Source: Chloroflexota bacterium (GTDB lineage Bacteria; Chloroflexota; Dehalococcoidia; Lucifugimonadales; UBA3495). From it: a stretch of DNA of 48,081 nt. The position numbers and the translations under genes are program-made. The stretch spans positions 1 through 48,081 of the forward strand of contig VXOH01000185.1 in NCBI GenBank assembly GCA_009840135.1, written 5' to 3'. The notes beneath the pieces are model-generated. The model did no database searches, was not told the origin of the DNA, and saw only the letters and a list, made by a program, of their open reading frames with translations. This document shows, piece by piece, positions 34,614-42,856 of this stretch. Each line of letters starts with the position of its first letter. Positions within the stretch are counted from its first letter, which is position 1.

Positions 34614-35891
34614 TTACGGAATGCTGCTACTATTCAGTTTGCGGGGGTTAGTGCCGCCGGCCAGGGAGACCTTGCCGTAGACACCGTCGTATCCCGGTTC
34701 GATTTCCAGTTCCCCCCGACGGTTTCGCATGATGGCTTGCCCCAGTTCCTCACCCACCTGCGTTGCCAGTTCGTCTTCCGGGGCCCAGAGGGACGCCCTC
34801 AACTCGGAGCCTAATTTGGCAACCACATCGTGGTATTCGGCCTGCACTCCCTTTGTGTTGGGACCCTTCCTGCGAACTGCAGAGATTATGTCAAATAAGG
34901 GGACGAGCCTTACGAAGGGCGCTCTGCCGCTCGAGCAAACCGGACTTGCCCCCTGGGGCACGGCCCCGGAATTTGCCTTTGATTCCGGGACAACTTCGGA
35001 GTCTTCCCCGCGCAGGCTGAGAATCCTGTTAAGCACGCCCAGGGTCAGCGGCCTTCCGCAAACCGGGCATTCGGCGCCTTCCTCAAGGGTTTCACCGGGG
35101 TGACGAGTTATTCCGCACTTGCGATGTCCGTCGTAGTGATACTTGCCCTCTTCCGGATACATTTCAACGGTATAGGCAATCCGGTTTTCCCTGAGTCCCT
35201 TTGCCAGGCCGGAAAAGCTCAGTCCCGCATCAAAGACGGTGAGTTCTCGGCCCAGCTTGGGCAGAGAGTGGGCGTCGGAAAAGGAAACGATGGTCTTATC
35301 CTGGAGTTCCGGAACACTCCAGTTCATTTCAGGATCGCTGGACAGGCCCGTTTCTATTGCCGGAATATGGCGGGTCATGTCTCCGAAGGCATCCACGAGG
35401 CTGTCAAAGCCTGACTTTGAGCCAAACAAACCATACCAGGGAGTCCAGGCGTGGGCAGGAACAATCAGGGTGTCGGGGTCGGAATCAAGGGCGAGATGAC
35501 ACAATTCCGGTAGAGAGAGGTTCAGCGTTGGGCGGCCGTCGGATTCAAGGTTTCCATGCCGCTTGAGCTTATTGGTCAGCTTCCTGGCTGAGGCCATGCC
35601 GGAGACGTACACCAGTACGTGGATGCGCCGACCTCTTCCGTCCTGCCGGTACACGCAGCTCAATTCCGTGCCGAGGACAAAGTTCACTCCCCGATAGAAG
35701 CAAAGGCCATCGGGGCCCTCGGTTAACTTGCTTTTCAACTCTTCGAACCAGATGGGATGAGTGAAGTCAGCGGTTGCCAGCAGGTCAATTCCTTTAAGCC
35801 GGGCCCAATGAGCCAGGTTATCCAGGGTTAGGGATGAACTCGTGGCATAAGCATGAGAGGAGTGGAGGTGAAGGTCTGCGGCAAAGGTCAT
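34614..35891 (-). CDS. Endonuclease Q-type PHP-domain protein
   Basis: A 425-residue protein of the EndoQ/PHP family. The N-terminal PHP domain has DLHLHSSHA and later DFTHPIWFEEL, VPAHAWTP, and SFSDAHSL, all metal-binding positions. From about residue 255 it has the EndoQ zinc region: HRKCGITRHPGETLE then CPVCGRPLTLGVLNRI. EndoQ cleaves DNA 5' to uracil, hypoxanthine and other damaged bases; it is known from Thermococcales and some bacteria. The C-terminal part after residue 300 is longer than the core and less recognisable. It starts ATG 35891 with weak ribosome-site evidence. A role in deaminated-base repair is inferred from the family. Confidence 0.85.
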   Translation of the reverse strand: MTFAADLHLHSSHAYATSSSLTLDNLAHWARLKGIDLLATADFTHPIWFEELKSKLTEGPDGLCFYRGVNFVLGTELSCVYRQDGRGRRIHVLVYVSGMASARKLTNKLKRHGNLESDGRPTLNLSLPELCHLALDSDPDTLIVPAHAWTPWYGLFGSKSGFDSLVDAFGDMTRHIPAIETGLSSDPEMNWSVPELQDKTIVSFSDAHSLPKLGRELTVFDAGLSFSGLAKGLRENRIAYTVEMYPEEGKYHYDGHRKCGITRHPGETLEEGAECPVCGRPLTLGVLNRILSLRGEDSEVVPESKANSGAVPQGASPVCSSGRAPFVRLVPLFDIISAVRRKGPNTKGVQAEYHDVVAKLGSELRASLWAPEDELATQVGEELGQAIMRNRRGELEIEPGYDGVYGKVSLAGGTNPRKLNSSSIP

Positions 35892-35963
35892 TCTTACGCT
35901 TCTACTGCTATCAACCGGTGTCCAGGAGCCAACACCGCTCGGTGGTTTGCGTTCACTGGAAAT

Positions 35964-36725
35964 TCACTGGCCAATGTTGGTGAGCAGTCTTCCCATTTCC
36001 ACGGGCTTCTGCAGCGAGGCCTGGTGACAGCTGTCCAGGTGAGTAATTTCCACGTTGGAAATTCGTCTCGCCATGTCTATCTGGACGGTGGGAGGCAGCA
36101 GACGGTCCTGGTCCAACACCACATAGGTAACCGGGCAGGGAATTTCCCCCAGGGGGAGTACTACGCGGGTCGTCAACAGCGTCGTTGGCAAAGGGCCGAA
36201 AAAACCCACCGCCTGGTTGATTTCCTTGGGTTCCATGCCGTTGCACAGGTACCTGGTGATTACGGACCGAGACAGGCGGACATCCTTGCCAACCAGTCTC
36301 GCCGGGTTGAACTTGCCGGAGAAATGCTTTCTTAACGGGACGGGGAACTGGGCCAGTGCGCTGCGGTTTTTTTCGGGCACTATGCCTGCCACCAGGGCCA
36401 GTCGTTTGGGTGGCTTGGGAAGTTGAGGCGCTACCTGCGCGGCTATCATCCCTCCAACACCGTGACCGACCAGTACCAGGTCATTCATCCCCCGGCGTTC
36501 AACCGCCCGAATCACCGATTGGATGCACTCCTCCATCCTGACCTCTGCCGTATCTCCCTCTTCGTCACTGCCGTGCCCGGGGAGATTTGCGAGGTAAAAC
36601 TGGCTGGCATACTGGGGATTGGACAAGCGGGGAGGATGCTCCGCCGGAGCGGTAACGCTGCCCCAGACTTTGTTCCAAAACCAGGCTCCCTGTCCCGCAT
36701 CGTGAACTATCAGGAAATCAGTCAT
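35964..36725 (-). CDS. Alpha/beta hydrolase-fold protein lacking the nucleophile
   Basis: A 253-residue protein of the alpha/beta hydrolase fold closest to the MES/HNL-like salicylate-methylesterase group. The nucleophile elbow reads LVGHGVGG: the Ser of GxSxG is Gly89. The usual HG of the oxyanion hole is HD (residues 8-9). Candidate acid D205/D207 (VLDQDRLLPP) and His H234 (SCHQAS) are kept. This suggests a pseudoenzyme or a non-hydrolytic activity. ATG 36725, no strong ribosome site. It lies 72 bases from the end of EndoQ and is co-directional. Confidence 0.82.
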   Translation of the reverse strand: MTDFLIVHDAGQGAWFWNKVWGSVTAPAEHPPRLSNPQYASQFYLANLPGHGSDEEGDTAEVRMEECIQSVIRAVERRGMNDLVLVGHGVGGMIAAQVAPQLPKPPKRLALVAGIVPEKNRSALAQFPVPLRKHFSGKFNPARLVGKDVRLSRSVITRYLCNGMEPKEINQAVGFFGPLPTTLLTTRVVLPLGEIPCPVTYVVLDQDRLLPPTVQIDMARRISNVEITHLDSCHQASLQKPVEMGRLLTNIGQ

Positions 36726-36866
36726 CAGAGTTAGGAGGTTCTCCAGGTGATTGGTTTAAAGGATGACCTTCGACTTGGAGGCTGGGCAGACCGCCCGCAG
36801 CCTGCCATAGGGGGAAGGGAAATTCGTGAGTTGTTCGGCGTCCAACCATTGTCGCTTTCCGACGCG

Positions 36867-38243
36867 CTATTTCAATGCTCCGTGAAGAGCTGCAAGAATT
36901 TGACGGTCCGCTTCGGGGGCAACCGTGCGGGGGTCGAGCAACACGCGATCGTCTTCGATTCTGGCGATTACCGGCGGGTTGGCCTCGCGCAGGCCTTTAA
37001 GGACCATTTCGGGGCTGCGGCCGGCTCTGCTGGAGTCAACGGAAAGCACCCTGGTTGGCAGAGTTTCGCCGGGAAGGCTGCCACCTCCGATGGCGGAACG
37101 GCTGGTTTCGACTGTCGCCCCTATCCCGGTAATGCCCGAAACTCCCTGTGCCCAGGAAACCGCTCTCTCTTCGATCAGCTGGACCGGCGTTGAAATCATT
37201 CGCCATATCGGAATTTCTCTTTCCGCTTCACCCCGGCGGTAGTGAAGCAGGGTAGCGATCAGGGAAGCGAGGCTGAGCTTGTCTATGCGAAAAGCCCTGG
37301 CCAGCGGGTGTGATTCCAGTTTTCTTACCAGTTCGCGCGTTCCCACCACTATGCCAGCCTGGGGCCCACCCAGCAGCTTGTCGCCGGAGAAAAAAGTAAG
37401 GCCAACCCCGGCAGCAACACTCTCCTGGGGTGTGGGTTCGTGGGCAAGACCGTAATTCGCCGTATCCAGCAGCGAACCGCTACCCACGTCATGCAGTACG
37501 GGAATGCCGAGCCGGTCTCCGAGAGCAGACAAATCTCCGGGCTCAACGGCAGCGGTGAATCCTTCAACCCTGAAATTGCTGGCATGAGCCTTCAGGAAGG
37601 CTCCAGTATTGTCGGTTACGGCGCTTTCGTAATCACGGACATAGGTTCGGTTGGTGGTTCCAACGTCAACCAGCAAGGCGCCGCTCTGGGCTAGTACGTC
37701 CGGCACGCGGAACCCGCCACCGATTTCGACTGCTTCGCCTCGCGAGACGATTACTTCCCTGCCCTCAGCGAGGGCTGAGAGGCCCAACAGCACTGCCGAA
37801 GCGTTGTTGTTGACCACCAGGGCCGCCTCGGCGCCGGTGAGGTCCTGCAGCAGGCCCTGCAGGTGCGCCTGGCGCGAGCCGCGGCGCCCGCTCTGCACGT
37901 CGAATTCCAGGTTCGAGTAGCCCTGGGCCGCCAGCACCGCTGCCTCAGTAGCTGCCCGGCTCAAGGGAGCGCGTCCGAGGTTCGTGTGTATTACTACGCC
38001 GGTGGCGTTTATCACCGGCAGCGGAGCGGGGCGAGTCAGTTCATGCACTGACCGGCGAGTCTCTTCCGCTACCAATTCGAGGGAAGGCGCTTCGGCTCCC
38101 AGCCTTACTTGCGCCCTGGCCTTTTCCAGCTGTTGACGGACCAGGGTAACGATCCATTCCCGGCTGAAGGAACGAATTTCGTCCTCCAGCAGGCGCGAAG
38201 CCAGCACCTTGTCCACACTGGGTATGTCGCGGAGTTGAGTCAA
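36867..38243 (-). CDS. selA: L-seryl-tRNA(Sec) selenium transferase
   Basis: A 458-residue PLP enzyme that converts Ser-tRNA(Sec) to Sec-tRNA(Sec) with selenophosphate. Conserved segments are PLPVINATGVVIHTNLGRAPLS, YSNLEFDVQSGRRGSR, EALVVNNNASAV-like NNNASAVLLGL, FRVEGFTA, HDVGSGSLL and the PLP Lys (about K289) in FFSGDKLLGGPQAG. The start is TTG 38243, with AAGGG about ten bases upstream; an extended -10 is about 130 bases upstream. Its presence implies selenocysteine use, but selB, selD and tRNA(Sec) are not in the window. Confidence 0.95.
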   Translation of the reverse strand: MTQLRDIPSVDKVLASRLLEDEIRSFSREWIVTLVRQQLEKARAQVRLGAEAPSLELVAEETRRSVHELTRPAPLPVINATGVVIHTNLGRAPLSRAATEAAVLAAQGYSNLEFDVQSGRRGSRQAHLQGLLQDLTGAEAALVVNNNASAVLLGLSALAEGREVIVSRGEAVEIGGGFRVPDVLAQSGALLVDVGTTNRTYVRDYESAVTDNTGAFLKAHASNFRVEGFTAAVEPGDLSALGDRLGIPVLHDVGSGSLLDTANYGLAHEPTPQESVAAGVGLTFFSGDKLLGGPQAGIVVGTRELVRKLESHPLARAFRIDKLSLASLIATLLHYRRGEAEREIPIWRMISTPVQLIEERAVSWAQGVSGITGIGATVETSRSAIGGGSLPGETLPTRVLSVDSSRAGRSPEMVLKGLREANPPVIARIEDDRVLLDPRTVAPEADRQILAALHGALK

Positions 38244-38369
38244 GCTGAATAACCCTTTTGAATCGCCTTTTCTTAGCCTTCAGGAACTGAAGCCGGCCAG
38301 GCCACGAATCTGTAGGGCGGTTTCGCAAACTTGTTGAACGGAACCAATTCCTTTGCCTACCGTTCAGCT

Positions 38370-38378
38370 ATTTTAGCA
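38370..38378 (-). promoter_or_regulatory. Extended -10 promoter element of selA
   Basis: TGCTAAAAT on the minus strand about 130 bases before the selA start; the same nine bases precede rimI and the M20 genes. Confidence 0.35.
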
Positions 38379-38508
38379 TGAAACCGGGGCTCCACATTCG
38401 ATTTTGACCCCTTTCAAAGGTACATAGTGTCCCAAACTCATTGCCATGCCGAACGAAGGCGAAGTGTCCAAGCTCTTGTTAATTCGCCTGGTCCAGGTTT
38501 CGGAGTCA

Positions 38509-38560
38509 CCGTACCCAGCGAGGATTTCGAACGCTTCGTCAAGCTCAGGGTGCAAACGCG
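38509..38560. repeat. Degenerate copy of the 7155 palindromic repeat
   Basis: The right arm contains CTTCGTCAAGCTCAGGGTG, one change from the common repeat; the left arm from CCGT to TTTCGAAC matches at somewhat over half of its positions. Much decayed. Confidence 0.4.
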
Positions 38561-38631
38561 CTTGCGGAAGGGAATCCTTCGCGCTGGTTGGATAATGGCG
38601 CGCGATTTCCCTTTAATCTCTTATTTGTTCC

Positions 38632-38660
38632 TTGGGCATCTTGTAAAAAGGGGTTATAAT
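38632..38660 (+). promoter_or_regulatory. Promoter of the small secreted protein
   Basis: TTGGGC, a 17-base spacer and a perfect TATAAT. It precedes the start codon of the 72-residue secreted protein by about 54 bases. Confidence 0.55.
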
Positions 38661-38714
38661 GTTACCCATACGATAGGCCGGAATGGTTGCTTGTTTTTTC
38701 CTGGCAGGTGCGAC

Positions 38715-38933
38715 ATGAAAGGGAAGATAATGGGCGTCTCCGTATTCCTGTTGCTGGCGGCATCGGTGAGCCTGGCAGCGGTTGGGGCCGTTTCGCAAGC
38801 TGTAGGAAACAGCGAACAACCTGGCGTGACCTCCATGGCCGTAGCTGAGTATGGTTCCGTTCCGGAAAAGGCCGAACCCCGCGAGGAGAGCGGCATTTAC
38901 AACGCCTTCACCTACGTTTGCCCCTTCCACTAG
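38715..38933 (+). CDS. Small secreted protein of unknown function
   Basis: A 72-residue protein. Residues 1-26 are a signal peptide (MKGKIMGVSVFLLLAASVSLAA then VGAVSQA). The mature part is about 45 residues, acidic in the middle, and ends YNAFTYVCPFH with a single Cys. It has a consensus promoter with a perfect TATAAT and an AGGTG ribosome-like site. No family recognised. It stands between divergent selA and the acyl-CoA dehydrogenase, and ends 95 bases before the latter. Confidence 0.6.
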   Translation: MKGKIMGVSVFLLLAASVSLAAVGAVSQAVGNSEQPGVTSMAVAEYGSVPEKAEPREESGIYNAFTYVCPFH

Positions 38934-39028
38934 GCCTTGTTTCCCTCGCCATTGACTGCGCTTCGCCCGATTTGCGGGCAGAAGAGCTCCCCGGCTGATT
39001 TATTCCCGACAATTCATGGAGATGATTG

Positions 39029-40258
39029 ATGCAGGCTGGACTTCCCTCAGAACTGGATGGTCTCAAGAACATGGTGAGGCAGATAGTGCGGGACGAGTGC
39101 GTCCCCCTGGAGGCCGAATACCTTGCCAATCCGCCCCAGGAAGGAGTGGACGACGGAGGACCCAAGGGCATAGCCGAAACCGTGATGGGAATAGTCGGCA
39201 CCCTTTCCCCAGAGAAGTGGGGCAGGCTGAACCAGGTGTCCAAGGACACAGGCATTTTCACTTCCTTTGTGCCCGAAGAGTACGGTGGGGGAGGCATGGG
39301 GGCCCTGGGCCACGTGGTTATGGACGAGGAGATACACAAGAGCATAGTCCAGTTGCCCACCTCACCGGTACCCATGATGATGATAGGTTCCTGCACCCCG
39401 GAGCAGGAGCAGAAGTATCTTTATCCATCCATTCAGGGGGATTTGAACTACGCTTTTGGTCAGACCGAACCCCAGGCGGGTTCGGACCCGGGCGGAATGA
39501 TGCAGACCCGGGCCGTCAGGGACGGAGACGACTGGGTACTGACGGGCACCAAGATGTTTATCTCCGGCGCCGCGAGCGCCGATTTTCTCCTGGTTCAGGC
39601 CGTTACCGACCCTGAAAAACGACAGCGGGGCGGTATCACCATGTTTATCATTGACAATCCCACGCCTGGGCTGAGTTTTGAGCCCATAAGGGTTTGGATT
39701 GTCCCCACACGCTCCCAGCAGTCTATGGTGCACCTCGACGAGGTCAGGGTCCCGCAGACCCAGGTGCTGGGCGAGGTTGGCCTGGGGTTCAGCCTTGGTC
39801 AGAAGTGGCTGGTCCACCACGACAGGCTGTTGAGGGGCTCCATGGCTTTGGGTATCCTCACCCGCGCGCTGGAGATGGCTATTGAATGGGCCAAGCAGAG
39901 GGTTACCTATGGCAGGCCCATAAGTGACCGGCAGGCAATCCAGTGGATGTTGACGGACGTTTATATTGACATTATGAATTTGCGGGCAGTGACTCGCGAG
40001 ACGGCCGCCCGCGCGGATCAGGGCGAGGACGTGCGGGTAGAGGCTTCGATGATCAAGTACTGCGCCGGGGAATGGGGTTGCCGCAGCATAGACAAGATTA
40101 TGCAGATATTCGGCGGGATGGGGGAAACCCTCGATGTGCCGATTCCTCACTGGTACCACCTGCTCCGGCACGCGCGAATAGGTGGGGGCACCTCGGAAAT
40201 TCACAAGTTTGTGATGGCTCGCGGCTTGCTGGACGGCAGGGTATCCTTCCAGGGTTAG
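39029..40258 (+). CDS. Acyl-CoA dehydrogenase
   Basis: A 409-residue FAD-dependent acyl-CoA dehydrogenase family protein. It has an N-terminal helical domain, the FAD-binding FGQTEPQAGSDPGGMMQTRA and KMFISGAASADFLLV, and the C-terminal QIFGGMGETLDVPIPHWYHLLR with GGGTSEIHKF. It probably oxidises an acyl-CoA and passes electrons to ETF. The active-site base cannot be assigned with certainty. Start ATG 39029 with GGAG seven bases upstream (a TTG lies directly before it). Confidence 0.92.
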   Translation: MQAGLPSELDGLKNMVRQIVRDECVPLEAEYLANPPQEGVDDGGPKGIAETVMGIVGTLSPEKWGRLNQVSKDTGIFTSFVPEEYGGGGMGALGHVVMDEEIHKSIVQLPTSPVPMMMIGSCTPEQEQKYLYPSIQGDLNYAFGQTEPQAGSDPGGMMQTRAVRDGDDWVLTGTKMFISGAASADFLLVQAVTDPEKRQRGGITMFIIDNPTPGLSFEPIRVWIVPTRSQQSMVHLDEVRVPQTQVLGEVGLGFSLGQKWLVHHDRLLRGSMALGILTRALEMAIEWAKQRVTYGRPISDRQAIQWMLTDVYIDIMNLRAVTRETAARADQGEDVRVEASMIKYCAGEWGCRSIDKIMQIFGGMGETLDVPIPHWYHLLRHARIGGGTSEIHKFVMARGLLDGRVSFQG

Positions 40259-40391
40259 GCTGCTCCGTCTATTCCTTCTGCACGGCCAGGGCCGGTATGA
40301 CAGGCAGCCCTTCGGGAAGGGTCACCGGCCTACCGGGAGCTACTGGGCGTCTTTAACTCAGGAACGCGGTTGATTTGAAAGAATCCAGTTA

Positions 40392-41042
40392 ATGGCGCGT
40401 CCAGAATTCAAGCTTGAAGATCCGGTCGGCCCCTGCGAGGACCATCCCACTTTGCGGGTGGAGGACCGAAGCGGGAAGTCCTATTGCTTCAACTGCATCA
40501 TTGCAAGCCACCAGAGCCAAGCCTACAACATAGCCTGTCGGATCCTGAATGACAGGTTTCTGGCGGAGGATGCTCTACAAGAGAGTCTTACTTCCGCCTA
40601 CCGCTCTTTTTCGCAGTTTCGGGGAGATAACCTGCGCGCCTGGCTGATGAGAATCGTGTCCAACTCCTGCCGGGATATGCTGAGGGCGCAGCGGGCCCGC
40701 CCTACGGTACCGCTGGACCCGGTGGGGCCCGACCCCGATTCGGACGATGCGACTCCCCTGGTTTCTAATTTTCCAACAACCGTGGAATCTCCGGAAGACT
40801 TTGCTGAACGCAGGGAGCTTGGCTTGGTAATTGAAGCCGGCCTGGCCAGCCTCTCGGAAGAAAGGCGCCTGTCACTGTTGCTGGTGGACGTCCAGGGATT
40901 CAGCTACGAAGAAGCAGCGTCAATCCTGAATTGCTCTACAGGCACTTTGAAGTCCCGAATCAGCCGGGGGCGACGCGACCTCAGAGAATACCTGAGGGGA
41001 GCCGGGGAACTTTTGCCCTCCAGATTCCGTCAAGAAGAATAG
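40392..41042 (+). CDS. ECF sigma factor with an N-terminal Cys/His zinc knuckle
   Basis: A 216-residue sigma-70-family factor. Residues 15-35 are C15-x2-H18 ... C32-x2-C35 (GPCEDHPTLR..., SYCFNCI), a possible zinc-binding knuckle not normally found in ECF factors. Sigma-2 follows (YNIACRILNDRFLAEDALQE; RAWLMRIVSNSCRDM), then an acidic linker, then sigma-4 (LSEERRLSLLLVDVQGFSYEEAASILN with TGTLKSRISRGRRDL). The next gene, four bases downstream, is a membrane anti-sigma, so it is the cognate pair. ATG 40392; ribosome site weak. Confidence 0.92.
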   Translation: MARPEFKLEDPVGPCEDHPTLRVEDRSGKSYCFNCIIASHQSQAYNIACRILNDRFLAEDALQESLTSAYRSFSQFRGDNLRAWLMRIVSNSCRDMLRAQRARPTVPLDPVGPDPDSDDATPLVSNFPTTVESPEDFAERRELGLVIEAGLASLSEERRLSLLLVDVQGFSYEEAASILNCSTGTLKSRISRGRRDLREYLRGAGELLPSRFRQEE

Positions 41043-41046
41043 AGCG

Positions 41047-42765
41047 ATGTGGATATTTGGGAAGCACCGGCATTTGAGTGACGTCCAGTTGTCCGATTAT
41101 GTAAGCGGGCGGCTGTCGGACAGTGAAAAGGCCCGACTGCAGCGGGGCCTGGACAGCTGCGAGTATTGCCGGCAAGAGTTGTTGACCTGGGAAACAACCA
41201 GCGCGGCCCTGCGGGCCCTGCCCGAGCTGGAGCTTCCTCGCAGCTTTGTAATGCTGGAGGCACCCGCGCCGGCTCAGGGCAGGCGCCAGGGGGCCGGGTT
41301 CAATGCCATGGCGGGGCTGGGACGATTGCCTTCTCTTTCCCCCTGGGTATACGCCGGTGCAGCTTCCCTCGCAGCCCTGGCCGGGGCGCTAATTGTCACG
41401 ACCCAGGGTGGTCTTCCATGGTCAGGAACGGAGGAAGGGCTTATGTCGGATGCGGCTACAAAGCAGGCTCCCGTTGCCGTCGCTCGACAAATGGATTCGG
41501 GGGCAGAGTCTCTCAAGGCCAGCCAGCCACATATTGTTCCCGCTTCCCCGCAAATCGCCGCGTCACCTGCCGGAGAAGTCGAAGGGAGTGACGAAAGAGT
41601 TTCTGCGATGGTAGCCAGGTCCATGGTAACCAGGGAAGCGGCGTCCAGGAGAGCGCAGGCTGTGCCTCAAGACATGAGCAAAGAGGCTTCCGCTATAAGA
41701 GAGAAGGCGGAACCTGAGCCTGAGGCTTTGTCGAAAGCTGCTCCGCTTCCCAAGGCGCAAATGGCCACGGCTACACCACAGGCCATGGCCGCCCTTCCCC
41801 CGGCTGCTGTTCCCGCGTCGGCGGAGGCGTTGGCGGAAGTTGAGGTCGAGGTCGAGGTGCAGAAAGCTGACTCAGAGGCGCCACAATCTGCCGAAGTAGC
41901 TGCCGCCCGCGAAGCCCCTGCTGTCGTGCCCCAGGCCGAACCAGGCACAATCGTCCCGGTGGTCCCGGAGGCCGCTGAGGAGTCCGACGTGGCGGCGAGG
42001 CCATCCAGTGGCTATGCCCTGGATGCGGCGCAGGCGCCGACGGTCGCCCCTGCCGCGAGAGATTCTGCAGCCCCAGCCGTCCCCGAGAATCCTTCGGTCC
42101 CGAGCGTCCGGGATGTTACGGGGGACGCTGGTACCACCTCGGCTTTCGAACATCGCGGTGAAACGGGGCCACCTGCGGACGGCGGGAAAGAAACCAGCCA
42201 GGTTCAGACTCCCACGGTAGAGGTCCAGGAATCGGGCATCGCGGAAGTTGAGGCTCCCGCCGCCATGCAGAGGGCAGATACCCTTCCCCCCCAACAGGAG
42301 GGAATCGAGGGAGAGGATGGCACTGAAGTTGTGCAGGTCTCTGTAACCCCAGAGCCGATGCTTGGCGAGCAGGCAGCGGAAGGGACAGCGGAAGAGGAGA
42401 AAGTTCCCGGCGATACTGGCTCGGAGGCGAACGCCAGGGAGCCTACTCCGCCGCTTCCGGGAAATGTCGCACGCCTTGCCCGTGCCACGCCCATGATGAC
42501 GCCCGAAGCGGTCAGTAAACTTGCCGTTTCCCCTCAGGGCGAAATGGCAGAGCAAGCAGAGGAAAAAAGGAGAGCCGCGGCGACCGGTCCTGGCGCGGGC
42601 GAAACCGGCTCCCAGGGTGAGAGTCATTCTCCACAAGGCCCTGCTCCAAAAGAAACGGTTTTCCGTTTCGTTTGGGTGGTGGGCGGTCTTCTGACCCTGG
42701 TTGCGCTGGCCCTCGGAGGATATCTGGTCTACCGGGCCAACCGGTCAAGGATATCCACTAATTGA
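41047..42765 (+). CDS. Membrane anti-sigma factor with a long Ala/Pro/Glu-rich segment
   Basis: A 572-residue protein. Its N-terminus is a ZAS-like anti-sigma domain with H7/H9 and C38-x2-C41, but the usual His of HxxxCxxC is Gly34. A hydrophobic segment follows at roughly residues 98-120 (PWVYAGAASLAALAGALIV), then about 400 residues of Ala/Pro/Glu/Val-rich low complexity including a run of GAGGTC repeats near 41840-41860, and a C-terminal membrane helix (FVWVVGGLLTLVALALGGYLV) with a basic tail. This would place the low-complexity part between two membrane segments. It follows the sigma factor by four bases and is the likely inhibitor of it. Confidence 0.8.
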   Translation: MWIFGKHRHLSDVQLSDYVSGRLSDSEKARLQRGLDSCEYCRQELLTWETTSAALRALPELELPRSFVMLEAPAPAQGRRQGAGFNAMAGLGRLPSLSPWVYAGAASLAALAGALIVTTQGGLPWSGTEEGLMSDAATKQAPVAVARQMDSGAESLKASQPHIVPASPQIAASPAGEVEGSDERVSAMVARSMVTREAASRRAQAVPQDMSKEASAIREKAEPEPEALSKAAPLPKAQMATATPQAMAALPPAAVPASAEALAEVEVEVEVQKADSEAPQSAEVAAAREAPAVVPQAEPGTIVPVVPEAAEESDVAARPSSGYALDAAQAPTVAPAARDSAAPAVPENPSVPSVRDVTGDAGTTSAFEHRGETGPPADGGKETSQVQTPTVEVQESGIAEVEAPAAMQRADTLPPQQEGIEGEDGTEVVQVSVTPEPMLGEQAAEGTAEEEKVPGDTGSEANAREPTPPLPGNVARLARATPMMTPEAVSKLAVSPQGEMAEQAEEKRRAAATGPGAGETGSQGESHSPQGPAPKETVFRFVWVVGGLLTLVALALGGYLVYRANRSRISTN

Positions 42766-42856
42766 TCGGGAAATGCGGCGGTTTACCAACCGGCAGCGGT
42801 CCTTAACAGCTCTGAATCATGGAATTGTTTATCTATCACTCAATAATGGAGGAGTA

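Noticed and set aside
36747-37193. Plus-strand frame opening with GTG behind a GGAGG
   Set aside because: The ribosome site is good, but most of the frame is antisense to selA, which is unquestionable, and the protein has no family features.
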